Assembly (NCBI GenBank): GCA_028869135.1
Contig: JAGWTC010000004.1
Location: forward strand, 62,001 to 126,000
Reading direction: 5' to 3'
DNA: 64,000 nucleotides
Origin: Rhodocyclaceae bacterium
GTDB lineage: Bacteria; Pseudomonadota; Gammaproteobacteria; Burkholderiales; Rhodocyclaceae
The notes beneath the pieces were generated by a model. It saw only the letters and a list, made by a program, of their open reading frames with translations. It made no database searches and was not told the DNA's origin. The translations under genes were made by a program, and so were the position numbers. Shown here piece by piece: positions 31,490-39,718 of this stretch. The stretch's first letter is position 1. Each line of letters opens with the position of its first letter.

Positions 31490-31508
31490 AAGGCTAACGC
31501 TCGGCCAA
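31490..31508 (-). promoter_or_regulatory. Candidate sigma-54 (-24/-12) promoter of gltB
   Basis: On the gltB strand TTGGCCGAGCGTTAGCCTT has GG and GC separated by exactly ten bases, with TGGC and T-GC partly matching TGGCAC-N5-TTGC. It is the only GG-N10-GC between the NtrC sites and the gene. It would give a leader of about 45 bases. The match is imperfect. Confidence 0.4.
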
Positions 31509-31628
31509 CTGGTGGTCAAACCCGCGGGGAAGGGGGAGGAAAAATATACGCCTAATCGAAGATGGGCTCAAGAAATATTGCGCTGAAGCATGGATTATTT
31601 GCGGCACCGGCCTAAGCGTCGCAAGGAT

Positions 31629-31645
31629 CGCACCATATTAGTGCA
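31629..31645. promoter_or_regulatory. NtrC-type site, gltB-proximal (imperfect)
   Basis: CGCACCATATTAGTGCA matches TGCACCA-N3-TGGTGCA except at two positions. Its centre is 31 bases from the centre of the perfect site at 31660, about three helical turns, as in glnA enhancers. Confidence 0.6.
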
Positions 31646-31659
31646 GTATTGCTACGAAC

Positions 31660-31676
31660 TGCACCATAATGGTGCA
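31660..31676. promoter_or_regulatory. NtrC-type site, perfect palindrome
   Basis: TGCACCATAATGGTGCA is an exact copy of the NtrC consensus TGCACCA-N3-TGGTGCA. It starts six bases after the dgt stop codon and lies about 225-240 bases upstream of the gltB start, a normal enhancer distance. Confidence 0.8.
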
Positions 31677-31682
31677 GTTCGT

Positions 31683-32816
31683 CTATATCTCGCCAACAGC
31701 AAAGAGACGGCGATGCTCTTTCATTGCATACCTGTCGGTCATGCCGGCGACGTAGTCTGCCACGGCCCGTGCCTTGTCTTCCGAAGCGTAGGCCTGGTAC
31801 TGCGGTGGCAGCAAGCGAGGCTCTTCAAGAAAAGCAGTAAACAGGTCACGAATGATGCGGCGCGCCTTGTTGGTCATGCGCAATACCTGATAGTGGCGAT
31901 ACAGGGCCTCGCGCAAGAAGCCCTTGAGCAGTCGATTTTCTTCCTGCATGGCGGGACTGAAGGCAATCAGGACCGACGCTTCATGCACGTCCGTCAGCGT
32001 CTCCACCCCGGACTTGGCAATCGCTTCGCCGCTCTCTGACAGCAGATCGGTCACCTGCGTATCGATCATGTGACGTATGGTTTCGTGAATCAGGCGGCGA
32101 CCCGAAATACCCGGATATTGCTTGCGCACCTGATCGGAATGGCGGGCAAACAGACTGACCTCCTCCAACTGCTCCAGCGTGATCAGCCCGGAGCGCAAAC
32201 CGTCGTCGATATCGTGATTGTTGTAGGCAATCTCGTCGGCCAGGTTGCAGATCTGGGCTTCGAGCGAGGGGCGCTTGTTATTGAGGAAGCGCTCGCCGAG
32301 GCTGCCCAGCAGGCGGGCGTTCTTCGTCGAACAATGCTTGAGTATGCCTTCCCGCGTTTCGTACATGAGGTTGAGACCGTCGAAGGCGCCGTAGCGCTCC
32401 TCAAGCTGATCTACCGTGCGCAGCGATTGCAGATTGTGTTCGAAACCGCCGAATTCGCGCATGCACTCGTTGAGCGCGTCCTGCCCGGCATGCCCGAAAG
32501 GTGTATGGCCCAGATCATGAGCAAGCGACACCGCTTCGGTCAGATCGTCGTTGAGGCTCAGCGCACGCGCAATCGCGCGGCCAATCTGCGCCACTTCGAT
32601 GCTGTGGGTAAGACGCGTACGGAACAGATCGCCTTCATGGTTGACGAAGACCTGGGTCTTGTATTCGAGGCGCCGGAACGCGGCGGAATGGATGATGCGG
32701 TCGCGATCGCGCTGAAACTGGCTGCGCGCCTTGGGCCTGGGCTCTTCGAAACGGCGGCCGAGCGAGTTGTCGTCGCGCACGGCATAGCTTGCATACCCCT
32801 CGAAGCAGCTAGGCAT
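31683..32816 (-). CDS. dgt: Deoxyguanosinetriphosphate triphosphohydrolase-like protein
   Basis: The 377-residue HD-domain enzyme hydrolyses dNTPs to nucleosides and triphosphate. [19 protein letters not shown] supplies the first metal histidine, and [18 protein letters not shown] contains the HD pair and the second histidines. [11 protein letters not shown] is the typical N-terminal block. It belongs to the shorter dGTPase-like class, with likely broad substrate use and allosteric control. Its ATG lies inside the 3' end of aroB (eight-base overlap), so it is in the aroK-aroB-dgt operon. Confidence 0.95.
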   Translation of the reverse strand: MPSCFEGYASYAVRDDNSLGRRFEEPRPKARSQFQRDRDRIIHSAAFRRLEYKTQVFVNHEGDLFRTRLTHSIEVAQIGRAIARALSLNDDLTEAVSLAHDLGHTPFGHAGQDALNECMREFGGFEHNLQSLRTVDQLEERYGAFDGLNLMYETREGILKHCSTKNARLLGSLGERFLNNKRPSLEAQICNLADEIAYNNHDIDDGLRSGLITLEQLEEVSLFARHSDQVRKQYPGISGRRLIHETIRHMIDTQVTDLLSESGEAIAKSGVETLTDVHEASVLIAFSPAMQEENRLLKGFLREALYRHYQVLRMTNKARRIIRDLFTAFLEEPRLLPPQYQAYASEDKARAVADYVAGMTDRYAMKEHRRLFAVGEI

Positions 32817-33903
32817 TGCAGCACGCCTCGATCGTCGCGCGGATATGCTCCGGCGACGCCTCGCTATAGGTGACCGCCTCGCCCAGATGCTTCAACAACA
32901 CCAGACGCAGCTTGCCGGCCACCACTTTTTTATCGTGCCCCATCAGATCGATATAGCGCTCCACGCCCAGCGGCGCGCCCATGATCGGCAAGCCGGCCGC
33001 GGCAAGCAACTTGCGCGCGCGCTCGAACTCAGCGTCGGTCAGCCAGCCCAGACGACGCGACAATTCAGCGGCCATCACTGTGCCAGCGCCTACCGCCTCG
33101 CCATGCAACCATTCGCCGTAGCCGAGACCCGTCTCGATCGCATGACCGAAGGTATGGCCGAGGTTCAGCAGCGCACGACCGCCCTCCTTGGCCGTTTCAA
33201 ATTCATCGGCCGCCACGACTTCGGCCTTGTTCCGGCACGAGCGCTCGATGGCATAAGTCAGCGCCTCGGCTTCTCGCCCGCACAGCCTGCCCATATTGGC
33301 TTCGAGCCATTCGAGGAAAGGCAGATCGCGAATCAGGCCGTATTTGACGACTTCCGCCAGTCCGGCGGACAACTCCCGCTCAGCTAGCGTCTTGAGCGTG
33401 TCGGTATCGGCCAGCACCAGTTGCGGCTGCCAGAAAGCACCGATCATGTTCTTGCCGCGCGGGTGATTGATCCCCGTCTTGCCGCCAACGGAGGAGTCGA
33501 CCTGGGACAACAGCGTGGTCGGCACCTGGATAAAGGGAACGCCGCGCTGATAACTCGCCGCGGCGAAACCGGCCAAATCTCCGATGACACCGCCGCCCAG
33601 GGCAATCAGCGTCGTGGTCCGATCGCAGCGATTCGCCAGCAGGGCATCGAAGATCTGGTTCAGGGAGTCCCAGTTCTTGTATTCCTCACCGTCCGGCAGA
33701 ATGATCTCGGTGACCTTGATGCCAGCCTCGCGCAACGGGGCAGCAAGCGCTTTAAGGTACAAGGGCGCGACCGTTGTGTTGCTGACAATGGCAACGGCCT
33801 TGCTCTTCAGGTGCGGCAGGATCAGCTCGGCATGTTGCAGCAGGCCAGGGCCGATATGGATAGGGTAGCTGCGCTCGCCGAGCGCTACGGTCAGGGTGCG
33901 CAT
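32809..33903 (-). CDS. aroB: 3-dehydroquinate synthase
   Basis: The 364-residue NAD- and metal-dependent enzyme closes DAHP to 3-dehydroquinate, step two of the shikimate pathway. [33 protein letters not shown] and the zinc-binding region [16 protein letters not shown] are conserved. ATG 33903 ([15 protein letters not shown]) is the family start and overlaps the 3' end of aroK by 13 bases. It is translationally linked to aroK before it and dgt after it. Confidence 0.97.
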   Translation of the reverse strand: MRTLTVALGERSYPIHIGPGLLQHAELILPHLKSKAVAIVSNTTVAPLYLKALAAPLREAGIKVTEIILPDGEEYKNWDSLNQIFDALLANRCDRTTTLIALGGGVIGDLAGFAAASYQRGVPFIQVPTTLLSQVDSSVGGKTGINHPRGKNMIGAFWQPQLVLADTDTLKTLAERELSAGLAEVVKYGLIRDLPFLEWLEANMGRLCGREAEALTYAIERSCRNKAEVVAADEFETAKEGGRALLNLGHTFGHAIETGLGYGEWLHGEAVGAGTVMAAELSRRLGWLTDAEFERARKLLAAAGLPIMGAPLGVERYIDLMGHDKKVVAGKLRLVLLKHLGEAVTYSEASPEHIRATIEACCNA

Positions 33904-34421
33904 TTGCTGTTCAGTTCCTCTTCGATGCGGCGCGCAAGGGTTGCGACGCTGCAATTTCCGCTGTCCATGGTGATATCGGCGACCTCGCGGTACAGCGGGT
34001 CGCGCTGCGCATACAGCTCCTCAATCCGTTTGAGCGGATTGTCCACCTGCAGCAGGGGTCGATTGCGATCATGGCGCGTGCGCTCGTAAAGGGTCTGTGG
34101 CGGCACACGCAGATAAATCACCACCCCCGTATCGCGCAGGCAATGCCGATTCGATTCGCGCAATACCGCACCGCCGCCGGTAGCCAGCACCAGCCCTTCC
34201 TGCATTGTCAGACCGGCAAGAGTCTGGGCTTCGCGCTCGCGAAAACCCGCCTCCCCCTCGATTTCGAAGATGGTCGGAATGCGCACGCCGGTCTGCGCTT
34301 CAATTTCATGGTCGACATCGACAAAACGGCGCTGCAACCGCTTGGCCAGTTGTCGCCCGATCGAGGTTTTCCCGGCCCCCATCATGCCGACAAGGTAAAG
34401 GTTCTGGCTACGAGATTTCAC
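33891..34421 (-). CDS. aroK: Shikimate kinase
   Basis: The 176-residue kinase phosphorylates shikimate. [17 protein letters not shown] is the P-loop, [10 protein letters not shown] holds the shikimate-binding Asp, FREREAQTL and [14 protein letters not shown] are the binding loops, and RNRPLLQ is the lid. The start is GTG 34421. It overlaps aroB and lies downstream of pilQ behind a hairpin, an arrangement common in betaproteobacteria. Confidence 0.97.
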   Translation of the reverse strand: MKSRSQNLYLVGMMGAGKTSIGRQLAKRLQRRFVDVDHEIEAQTGVRIPTIFEIEGEAGFREREAQTLAGLTMQEGLVLATGGGAVLRESNRHCLRDTGVVIYLRVPPQTLYERTRHDRNRPLLQVDNPLKRIEELYAQRDPLYREVADITMDSGNCSVATLARRIEEELNSKCAP

Positions 34422-34455
34422 CGCCTAATTGTATCAGCAGCCGGGAAAAGACAAA

Positions 34456-34484
34456 GCCCGCAGCCTCTTGCGAGGACTGCGGGC
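34456..34484 (-). terminator. Hairpin between pilQ and aroK
   Basis: GCCCGCAG-CCTC-TTGC-GAGG-A-CTGCGGGC forms a 12-bp stem with a one-base bulge. The minus strand continues TTTGTCTTTTCCC, a fair U-tract. It ends pilMNOPQ and leaves aroK to partial read-through or its own promoter. Confidence 0.75.
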
Positions 34485-34505
34485 CGAGCCGTGAGGATGC
34501 TGCGG

Positions 34506-36713
34506 TTAGCGCAAAGCCAGGGCGTCGTTCACGATGCGTGGCGTAATGAACACCAGCAGCTCGGTTTTACCGCGCTGCGTGCGCGTCGTCTTGAACAGGA
34601 AGCCCACGTACGGGAGGTCGCCCAGGAAAGGCACACGATCCTGCGCATCGGAGTCGATTTCGCGGTAGAAACCACCGATAACAACCGTACCGCCGTTGTC
34701 GACCATCACCACCGTATTCACGGTATTTTTGTCCAGCGTATTGGCCCCGCCCGCGCCGAGTGCCAACGTACTCTTGGCGATCTTGAGGTCCAGCTCAACC
34801 CGATTGTCCGGGCTGATGGACGGCGTAACCTCCAGCGTCAGCGGAGCGTTGTAAGTGGTGTAGATCGGCAGGCCCGTTTGCGCATTGACACCCGTCACTG
34901 CCGTCGTCTGTTGCAGGTTCTCGATCTTGGCCGCCTTGCGATTTTGCGTCACCACACGCGGCGAGGAAACCGTCTTGCCGCGATTATCCGATTCGGCCGC
35001 CGCCAGTTCCATCTGCAGAATCTTGGTGGCGCTGTTATTGAAAAGCAGCAGATTCATGAAAGATGACCCGGCAAGGGTATAGGAGGTACCAAGCCCTGTC
35101 ATGGTCTTCGTCAACGAGGGGGCCGCCGCCGCGCCGAACACGTCGACATTGGACAGCGACGCTACCGAACCCAAAGCGGCCTGCGCGCCGTTGCCTAGGC
35201 TATACGAAGACTTGTCGAGGAAATTCAGTCGCACGCCCAGATCCTTACTGAAGGAGGTGGAAACTTCGACGATGCGGGCTTCGACCAGCACCTGCTTGGG
35301 AGGAACGTCGACTTCGCGAATGAGATCGCGTATCTGGTCGACCACCGCCTGGGTGTCGCGCACGAACAGCTTGTTGGTCGAGCCGTGGTAGGACAGCACG
35401 CCGCGATTGGTCATGATGCCCTTCATCTGCATCTGCGTCGAGGTGCTGGCCTGACCACCGGCACCCGGCGTGGCCGAAGTAATGGGAGTCAGCGAATTAT
35501 TCGAGCTATCGTTCTGTGCGACGCGGATCAGCTTTTCCACCTGTTCGCCGGAAACGTAATTCAACTGGAAGGTTTCCGTCACCAGCGGCGCGGTTTCGTT
35601 CGCGCGCGCCAGTTCGTCGGCGAGGTCGGCATCGCGCCGCAGAAGCACATCGCGCGCACCGAAAATGACCAGATCCGGACGCAGGCGCATGCCGGCACCC
35701 GTTTGCGCCAGCACCAGATCGATGGCCTGATCGTACGGCATATTGTCCAGGGTCACCGTTACCTTGCGACCGTTCAGGGATGGATCGACGATCACATTAC
35801 GCCCCGAAATTTCCGCCAGGGTACGCAGAACCATGGTCAGGTCTGCGTCATAGAAGTTGATGGAAACCTTCTTGCCCTCCTGCCCATGCGGCACCAGACG
35901 GTTGGTTTCTGCCGCCGTGAGGGGGATAACCTCGATCTTCAACTGGTTATTGACCACCTGGGCCTGATGGCGCCAAGGTCCTTTCGCCGTGATTTCCACG
36001 CGTGCCTGGCTGCCCTTGCTGCTGGTCACGATCTGGGTGACCGGCGTCGCAAAGTCATTGACGTCACGACGGCTCAGCAGACGATCGGGGATGATCGTGT
36101 CCTGCATGTCCACCACAACCCCCGTGCTCGTGCGGCGGACATCCAGCGGCACCGAACCATCGCTGAGGTCGATCAGAATCTGGGCCTGTCCCTGCTCTCC
36201 GCGACGGAAGACCAGATCACGCACCGAATTCACATCTTCCATGCGCTCGTTCTTCGGCGGGATACGTGCGCCCGAAGCGTTCGGGGCTGCGCCCGTCGCC
36301 ATCTTCTGATTGAACGGCGCCAGCTTGAGTACGAGGGTATTGCCTTTCAGCTCGGCGTCATAGCCGGTGGACATGAGCATGGACAGCACCAGCCGCGTCT
36401 GCTGCTCGGTTTGCACGAACTGCATGTTTCGCAGCCCGCCCGAATTCACCGGATAGGTCGATTTGCCGGACTGATTGGCCACGCCCGGAAAGTCGAATAC
36501 GATGCGGGCCGGCTCCTTGGTCGCCCAGGACGTCGGAACCGTCGGCAAGGCCTTCGCAAAATCGATCTCGACATAAACCTGATCGCCAATCTGCTGGGTC
36601 CTGACCTCACGGATGGAGTTGGTAGCACCGGGCATGTCGGCGGCCATTGCAGGACCCGAGACAAACACGGCCGCCATCACCAGGCCAGCGATACGGATGA
36701 TGAATTGCTTCAT
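34506..36713 (-). CDS. pilQ: Type IV pilus secretin PilQ
   Basis: The 735-residue outer-membrane secretin is the pore for the pilus. It has a signal peptide (ending about residue 24), two AMIN domains that bind peptidoglycan (about 30-260), a secretin/TonB short domain (VSINFYDADLTMVLRTLAEI), a secretin N domain and the C-terminal secretin barrel with VPFLGDLPYVGFLFKTT and LLVFITPRIV. Its ATG overlaps the pilP stop by four bases. Order and overlap place it last in pilMNOPQ. Confidence 0.97.
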   Translation of the reverse strand: MKQFIIRIAGLVMAAVFVSGPAMAADMPGATNSIREVRTQQIGDQVYVEIDFAKALPTVPTSWATKEPARIVFDFPGVANQSGKSTYPVNSGGLRNMQFVQTEQQTRLVLSMLMSTGYDAELKGNTLVLKLAPFNQKMATGAAPNASGARIPPKNERMEDVNSVRDLVFRRGEQGQAQILIDLSDGSVPLDVRRTSTGVVVDMQDTIIPDRLLSRRDVNDFATPVTQIVTSSKGSQARVEITAKGPWRHQAQVVNNQLKIEVIPLTAAETNRLVPHGQEGKKVSINFYDADLTMVLRTLAEISGRNVIVDPSLNGRKVTVTLDNMPYDQAIDLVLAQTGAGMRLRPDLVIFGARDVLLRRDADLADELARANETAPLVTETFQLNYVSGEQVEKLIRVAQNDSSNNSLTPITSATPGAGGQASTSTQMQMKGIMTNRGVLSYHGSTNKLFVRDTQAVVDQIRDLIREVDVPPKQVLVEARIVEVSTSFSKDLGVRLNFLDKSSYSLGNGAQAALGSVASLSNVDVFGAAAAPSLTKTMTGLGTSYTLAGSSFMNLLLFNNSATKILQMELAAAESDNRGKTVSSPRVVTQNRKAAKIENLQQTTAVTGVNAQTGLPIYTTYNAPLTLEVTPSISPDNRVELDLKIAKSTLALGAGGANTLDKNTVNTVVMVDNGGTVVIGGFYREIDSDAQDRVPFLGDLPYVGFLFKTTRTQRGKTELLVFITPRIVNDALALR

Positions 36714-37240
36714 TTTTTAGCTCCTTCGTCCTGCTGCAGGTACAGGATCTTCTCTCGTTGAACCCAGAGATCGTTGGCGTCTTTTACGGTTTCGGAAATG
36801 CGCATCTGCGTTTTGGTGATTTCAACAATCTTTCCGTAGTTGGGCCCGATGTAGTTCCCAACCGTCACATGCTTCGGCTTTTCCGGCGTCTGAATCACGC
36901 CGTACGTCTTGCCCTGGTAGGCGACGACGCCAATCAGACGCATAGATTCCAGCGGGAATGCCTCCAGATATTCCGGGGGCCGACCTGCGGCTGGATTACC
37001 CTTGTCGCCGGCAGTGCTTCCTTCGCGCATCTTGATTTTTTCCGGCGAGAACGGCGACTCCAGATTCTTTGCGGAATAGCTGACGATAGGCGGCGTAACA
37101 AGAGGCGGGGGCATCTGAACGCCACCTTTGATGCTCTTGGCCTCCTCGCCCATCCATGCCCTGATATCGTCGTGCTCGCCGCTAGCGCAAGCGGCCAGAA
37201 GCAGGCATGCCAGAACCGAACAACAGCGCTTCGGCATCAC
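36710..37240 (-). CDS. pilP: Type IV pilus lipoprotein PilP
   Basis: The 176-residue lipoprotein has lipobox LLAAC (CSVLACLLLAAC) and a beta domain with LESMRLIGVVAYQGKTYGVI and VGNYIGPNYGKI, typical of PilP. It connects the PilMNO inner-membrane platform to PilQ. The start is GTG 37240 overlapping the pilO stop (GTGA); ATG 37237 directly after it is an alternative. Confidence 0.95.
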   Translation of the reverse strand: MMPKRCCSVLACLLLAACASGEHDDIRAWMGEEAKSIKGGVQMPPPLVTPPIVSYSAKNLESPFSPEKIKMREGSTAGDKGNPAAGRPPEYLEAFPLESMRLIGVVAYQGKTYGVIQTPEKPKHVTVGNYIGPNYGKIVEITKTQMRISETVKDANDLWVQREKILYLQQDEGAKK

Positions 37241-37899
37241 TTTTTGGCTCCCTTCTTCTGACGTGCAACTTCCTCATCGTCCAGATAGCGAAAGGTTTTG
37301 GCGATCGTATTGAACGTCAGCAGTGAATCCTTGCCGACCTCCATACTGATGTCATTGAGCGTGACGATGCGCGACAGCTTTGCGATATCGCCGGCAAATG
37401 CCCCCAGTTCATGATAGGTGCCGGTCAGGCGAATCTTGATGGGAAGCTCGGCGTAGAAATCCTTCGGGGCTTCAGGCATGGGTTGAAACAGTTCGAATTG
37501 CAAGCCCTGACCCACACCCGCCTGATTGATATCGACAAGAAGCTTTTCCACTTCCGATGCATTCGGCAGCTGCTTAAGCAAGGCGCCGAAAGTCCGATTG
37601 ATTTCTTCGAGCTGCTTGCGATGGGCCTCCAGGTTGACCGCCTGCTGCTTTTTGGCCAGCCATTCCTGGCGCAGGGTGTTCTCCTGTTCGCGGGCGGCAT
37701 CCAGCTCATCCAGTTGGGGTTTCCAGCCAAACCAGCCGAGCGCAGCGATCAGCACGACAAAGACCAACAGCAGAATGACAACCTTGGGCGCAAAAGGCCA
37801 GAGGCCGGGATCGCGGGGATCCAGTGTGCGGAAATCCTCCGCAAACTGCTGGAAATCGAACTTGGGCAACGCGGGCCCCGAAGCTGTCTTCAGTTTCAC
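37237..37899 (-). CDS. pilO: Type IV pilus alignment protein PilO
   Basis: The 220-residue protein has a cytoplasmic N-terminus, one membrane helix (VVILLLVFVVLIAALGWFGW, about 44-63), a coiled coil (about 70-115) and a ferredoxin-like periplasmic domain. It pairs with PilN to align the pilus machine. It starts with GTG 37899 overlapping the pilN stop (GTGA). The C-terminal tail is Lys-rich (RQKKGAKK). Confidence 0.95.
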   Translation of the reverse strand: MKLKTASGPALPKFDFQQFAEDFRTLDPRDPGLWPFAPKVVILLLVFVVLIAALGWFGWKPQLDELDAAREQENTLRQEWLAKKQQAVNLEAHRKQLEEINRTFGALLKQLPNASEVEKLLVDINQAGVGQGLQFELFQPMPEAPKDFYAELPIKIRLTGTYHELGAFAGDIAKLSRIVTLNDISMEVGKDSLLTFNTIAKTFRYLDDEEVARQKKGAKK

Positions 37900-38477
37900 G
37901 GCGCTTTCCTCTTGGGGCCCATGGCATCGGCCTTGACTTCGCGCTTGACGGTCACGAACATGTTAAATGCGCTCAAACGCCGCCCCGCAACGACTTCCGC
38001 CTGGATCTGGACCAGTTCGGGCTTCTCGAAGATGGGCGACTCTTCCAGGTTGTGCATCAGAGCCGAAACGCGCGCATTCGCCTGCGCGAAGCCGACGATA
38101 TTGATGCGCTGCCCGGTTTGTGTGAGCTTCTTCAGATAAACGCCTTCCGGCACCCGCTCGGCAAACTCGTTGAATACGTGAACAGTTTCAGCACGGTTGG
38201 CTTCAAGCAACTCGATCACACGCTTGCGTGCCAGCAAGGCGTCGGTTTGCTGTCTCAGGGTTTTGATCTCGGCAATCTGCTTGTCGAGTACGGCAATTTC
38301 CGACTTGAGGAAGGCGTTGGCGTCGTTTTGCTGATCGATACGCTCGGCAATGACGGTAAACCCAATGCCCCATACGACGAGCGCAACCACAAACACCACG
38401 CCGAGTACCGCATAGAACTGCGTGCGCCGGGCTTTGCGCTTTTCCTCTCGATGAGGGAGAAGATTGATCCGCATCAT
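37896..38477 (-). CDS. pilN: Type IV pilus assembly protein PilN
   Basis: The 193-residue protein begins MMRINLLPHREEKRK; the INLLP motif binds PilM. One membrane helix (about 22-42), a coiled coil (45-90) and a small periplasmic domain follow. The ATG overlaps the pilM stop by four bases. It forms the inner-membrane platform with PilO. Confidence 0.96.
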   Translation of the reverse strand: MMRINLLPHREEKRKARRTQFYAVLGVVFVVALVVWGIGFTVIAERIDQQNDANAFLKSEIAVLDKQIAEIKTLRQQTDALLARKRVIELLEANRAETVHVFNEFAERVPEGVYLKKLTQTGQRINIVGFAQANARVSALMHNLEESPIFEKPELVQIQAEVVAGRRLSAFNMFVTVKREVKADAMGPKRKAP

Positions 38478-39553
38478 TGATCAAATCTCCGTAGTGCCAA
38501 GCCGCAAGCGACCATCAAGGAAGGCGCATCAGCCAGCAGTCGCTTGGGCTTGATCTTGGCCGACGTCGCCATGCGTGCAAAAGGATTGGCGCGCTGCGTT
38601 TCGATTTGCGTACGGGTGGACACTGCCGCCTCGATGCCGTCGATTAGCGCGCCGCCACCGGCCAGCAGGATGTAGTTCACCTGCGTATGCGGCGTCGAAG
38701 TATAGAAGAACTGCAGGGCTCGGGAAATTTCCAGCGCAAGCGCTTCAAGGAAGGGCTGCAGGAGTTCTGCATCATAGTTGTCAGGGGGCGAATCATCGCG
38801 CTTCAAGGCCTCCGCCTCTTCCGCGCTCATGCCGTAGACCCGCATGATGTCGCGGGTCAGTTGCCCACCACCGAAGGCCTGCTCTCGTGTGTAAAGAGTT
38901 TCGCCGTTGCGGGTGAAACTAAACCGGACCGCATTCGCGCCGATGTCGGCCAGGGCGATAATGGCGTCCCGGCCGCCGTTCGGCAGTTGCTGCACCGCTT
39001 CCACCAGGGCGCTCTGGCTGGCAAAGGACTCGACATCCATGACAATGGGGCGCAGATCAGCGGCTTCGGCACACGCGACGCGATCCTCGATCTTTTCCTT
39101 GCGCGAAGCCGCGATCATGACTTCGACATCCTCGGGACTGTTCGGCACGGGGCCGACCACCTGGAAATCCAGATTCACCTCCTCCAGCGCAAACGGGATG
39201 TACTGGTTGGCCTCGGACTCGACCTGGATTTCCATTTCCTGCTCGCGCAGATTGGCCGGCAGGATGATTTTCTTGGTGATGACGGCCGCCGACGGCAGCG
39301 CCATGGCGACATAGCGCGTCGTGGTGCCGAGGCGCTTCCACGCCCGGCGTACCGTGTCGGCAACCCCGTCAAGGTTGGCAATATTGCCGTCCGTGACCGC
39401 ATCCCTTGGCAGGGGCTCGATTGCATAGCGTTCGACCCGATATTTGCCCTTGCCGTCATCCACCAGCTCGACCATCTTGACGGAAGTCGAGCTGATATCC
39501 ACGCCCAGCAGGGGTCGCGCCTTCGGGTTGAAGATCGAGAAATCAATCTGCAA
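38474..39553 (-). CDS. pilM: Type IV pilus actin-like ATPase PilM
   Basis: The 359-residue cytoplasmic protein has the actin-like fold, with LLGVDISSTSVKMVEL (phosphate 1), ALADIGANAVRFSF (phosphate 2) and LLAGGGALIDGI (adenosine motif). It binds the PilN N-terminus. The start is TTG 39553 with AAGGGA seven bases upstream; no ATG or GTG in frame precedes it. It heads pilMNOPQ and is divergent from PBP1A, a conserved arrangement. Confidence 0.95.
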   Translation of the reverse strand: MQIDFSIFNPKARPLLGVDISSTSVKMVELVDDGKGKYRVERYAIEPLPRDAVTDGNIANLDGVADTVRRAWKRLGTTTRYVAMALPSAAVITKKIILPANLREQEMEIQVESEANQYIPFALEEVNLDFQVVGPVPNSPEDVEVMIAASRKEKIEDRVACAEAADLRPIVMDVESFASQSALVEAVQQLPNGGRDAIIALADIGANAVRFSFTRNGETLYTREQAFGGGQLTRDIMRVYGMSAEEAEALKRDDSPPDNYDAELLQPFLEALALEISRALQFFYTSTPHTQVNYILLAGGGALIDGIEAAVSTRTQIETQRANPFARMATSAKIKPKRLLADAPSLMVACGLALRRFDQ

Positions 39554-39718
39554 TGGAAATCCCTTTTTAAATTAGCAAATTACAATGCTATGTGATACTT
39601 TACTTTAGATACTAACAACAACTATGCAGAGTGTAAAAGAAAGAAACACAGCCCAAACAAAGGTGTTGGATTCCTACAACGAGCGGACAGCCGACAGCCT
39701 GCCTGTATAATCGCGCCC
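39554..39718. other. AT-rich divergent promoter region, pilM / PBP1A
   Basis: The 165-base region is much richer in A and T than its surroundings (for example TTTTTAAATTAGCAAATTAC on the plus strand). It should hold the pil operon promoter on the minus strand, but I cannot fix the hexamers. The plus-strand promoter is listed separately. No gene is present. Confidence 0.6.
39684..39711 (+). promoter_or_regulatory. Sigma-70-type promoter of PBP1A, possibly leaderless
   Basis: CGGACA (39684-39689) and a perfect TATAAT (39706-39711) are 16 bases apart. The GTG start codon at 39719 is only seven bases beyond the -10 box, so the transcript would begin at or next to the start codon. Confidence 0.6.
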
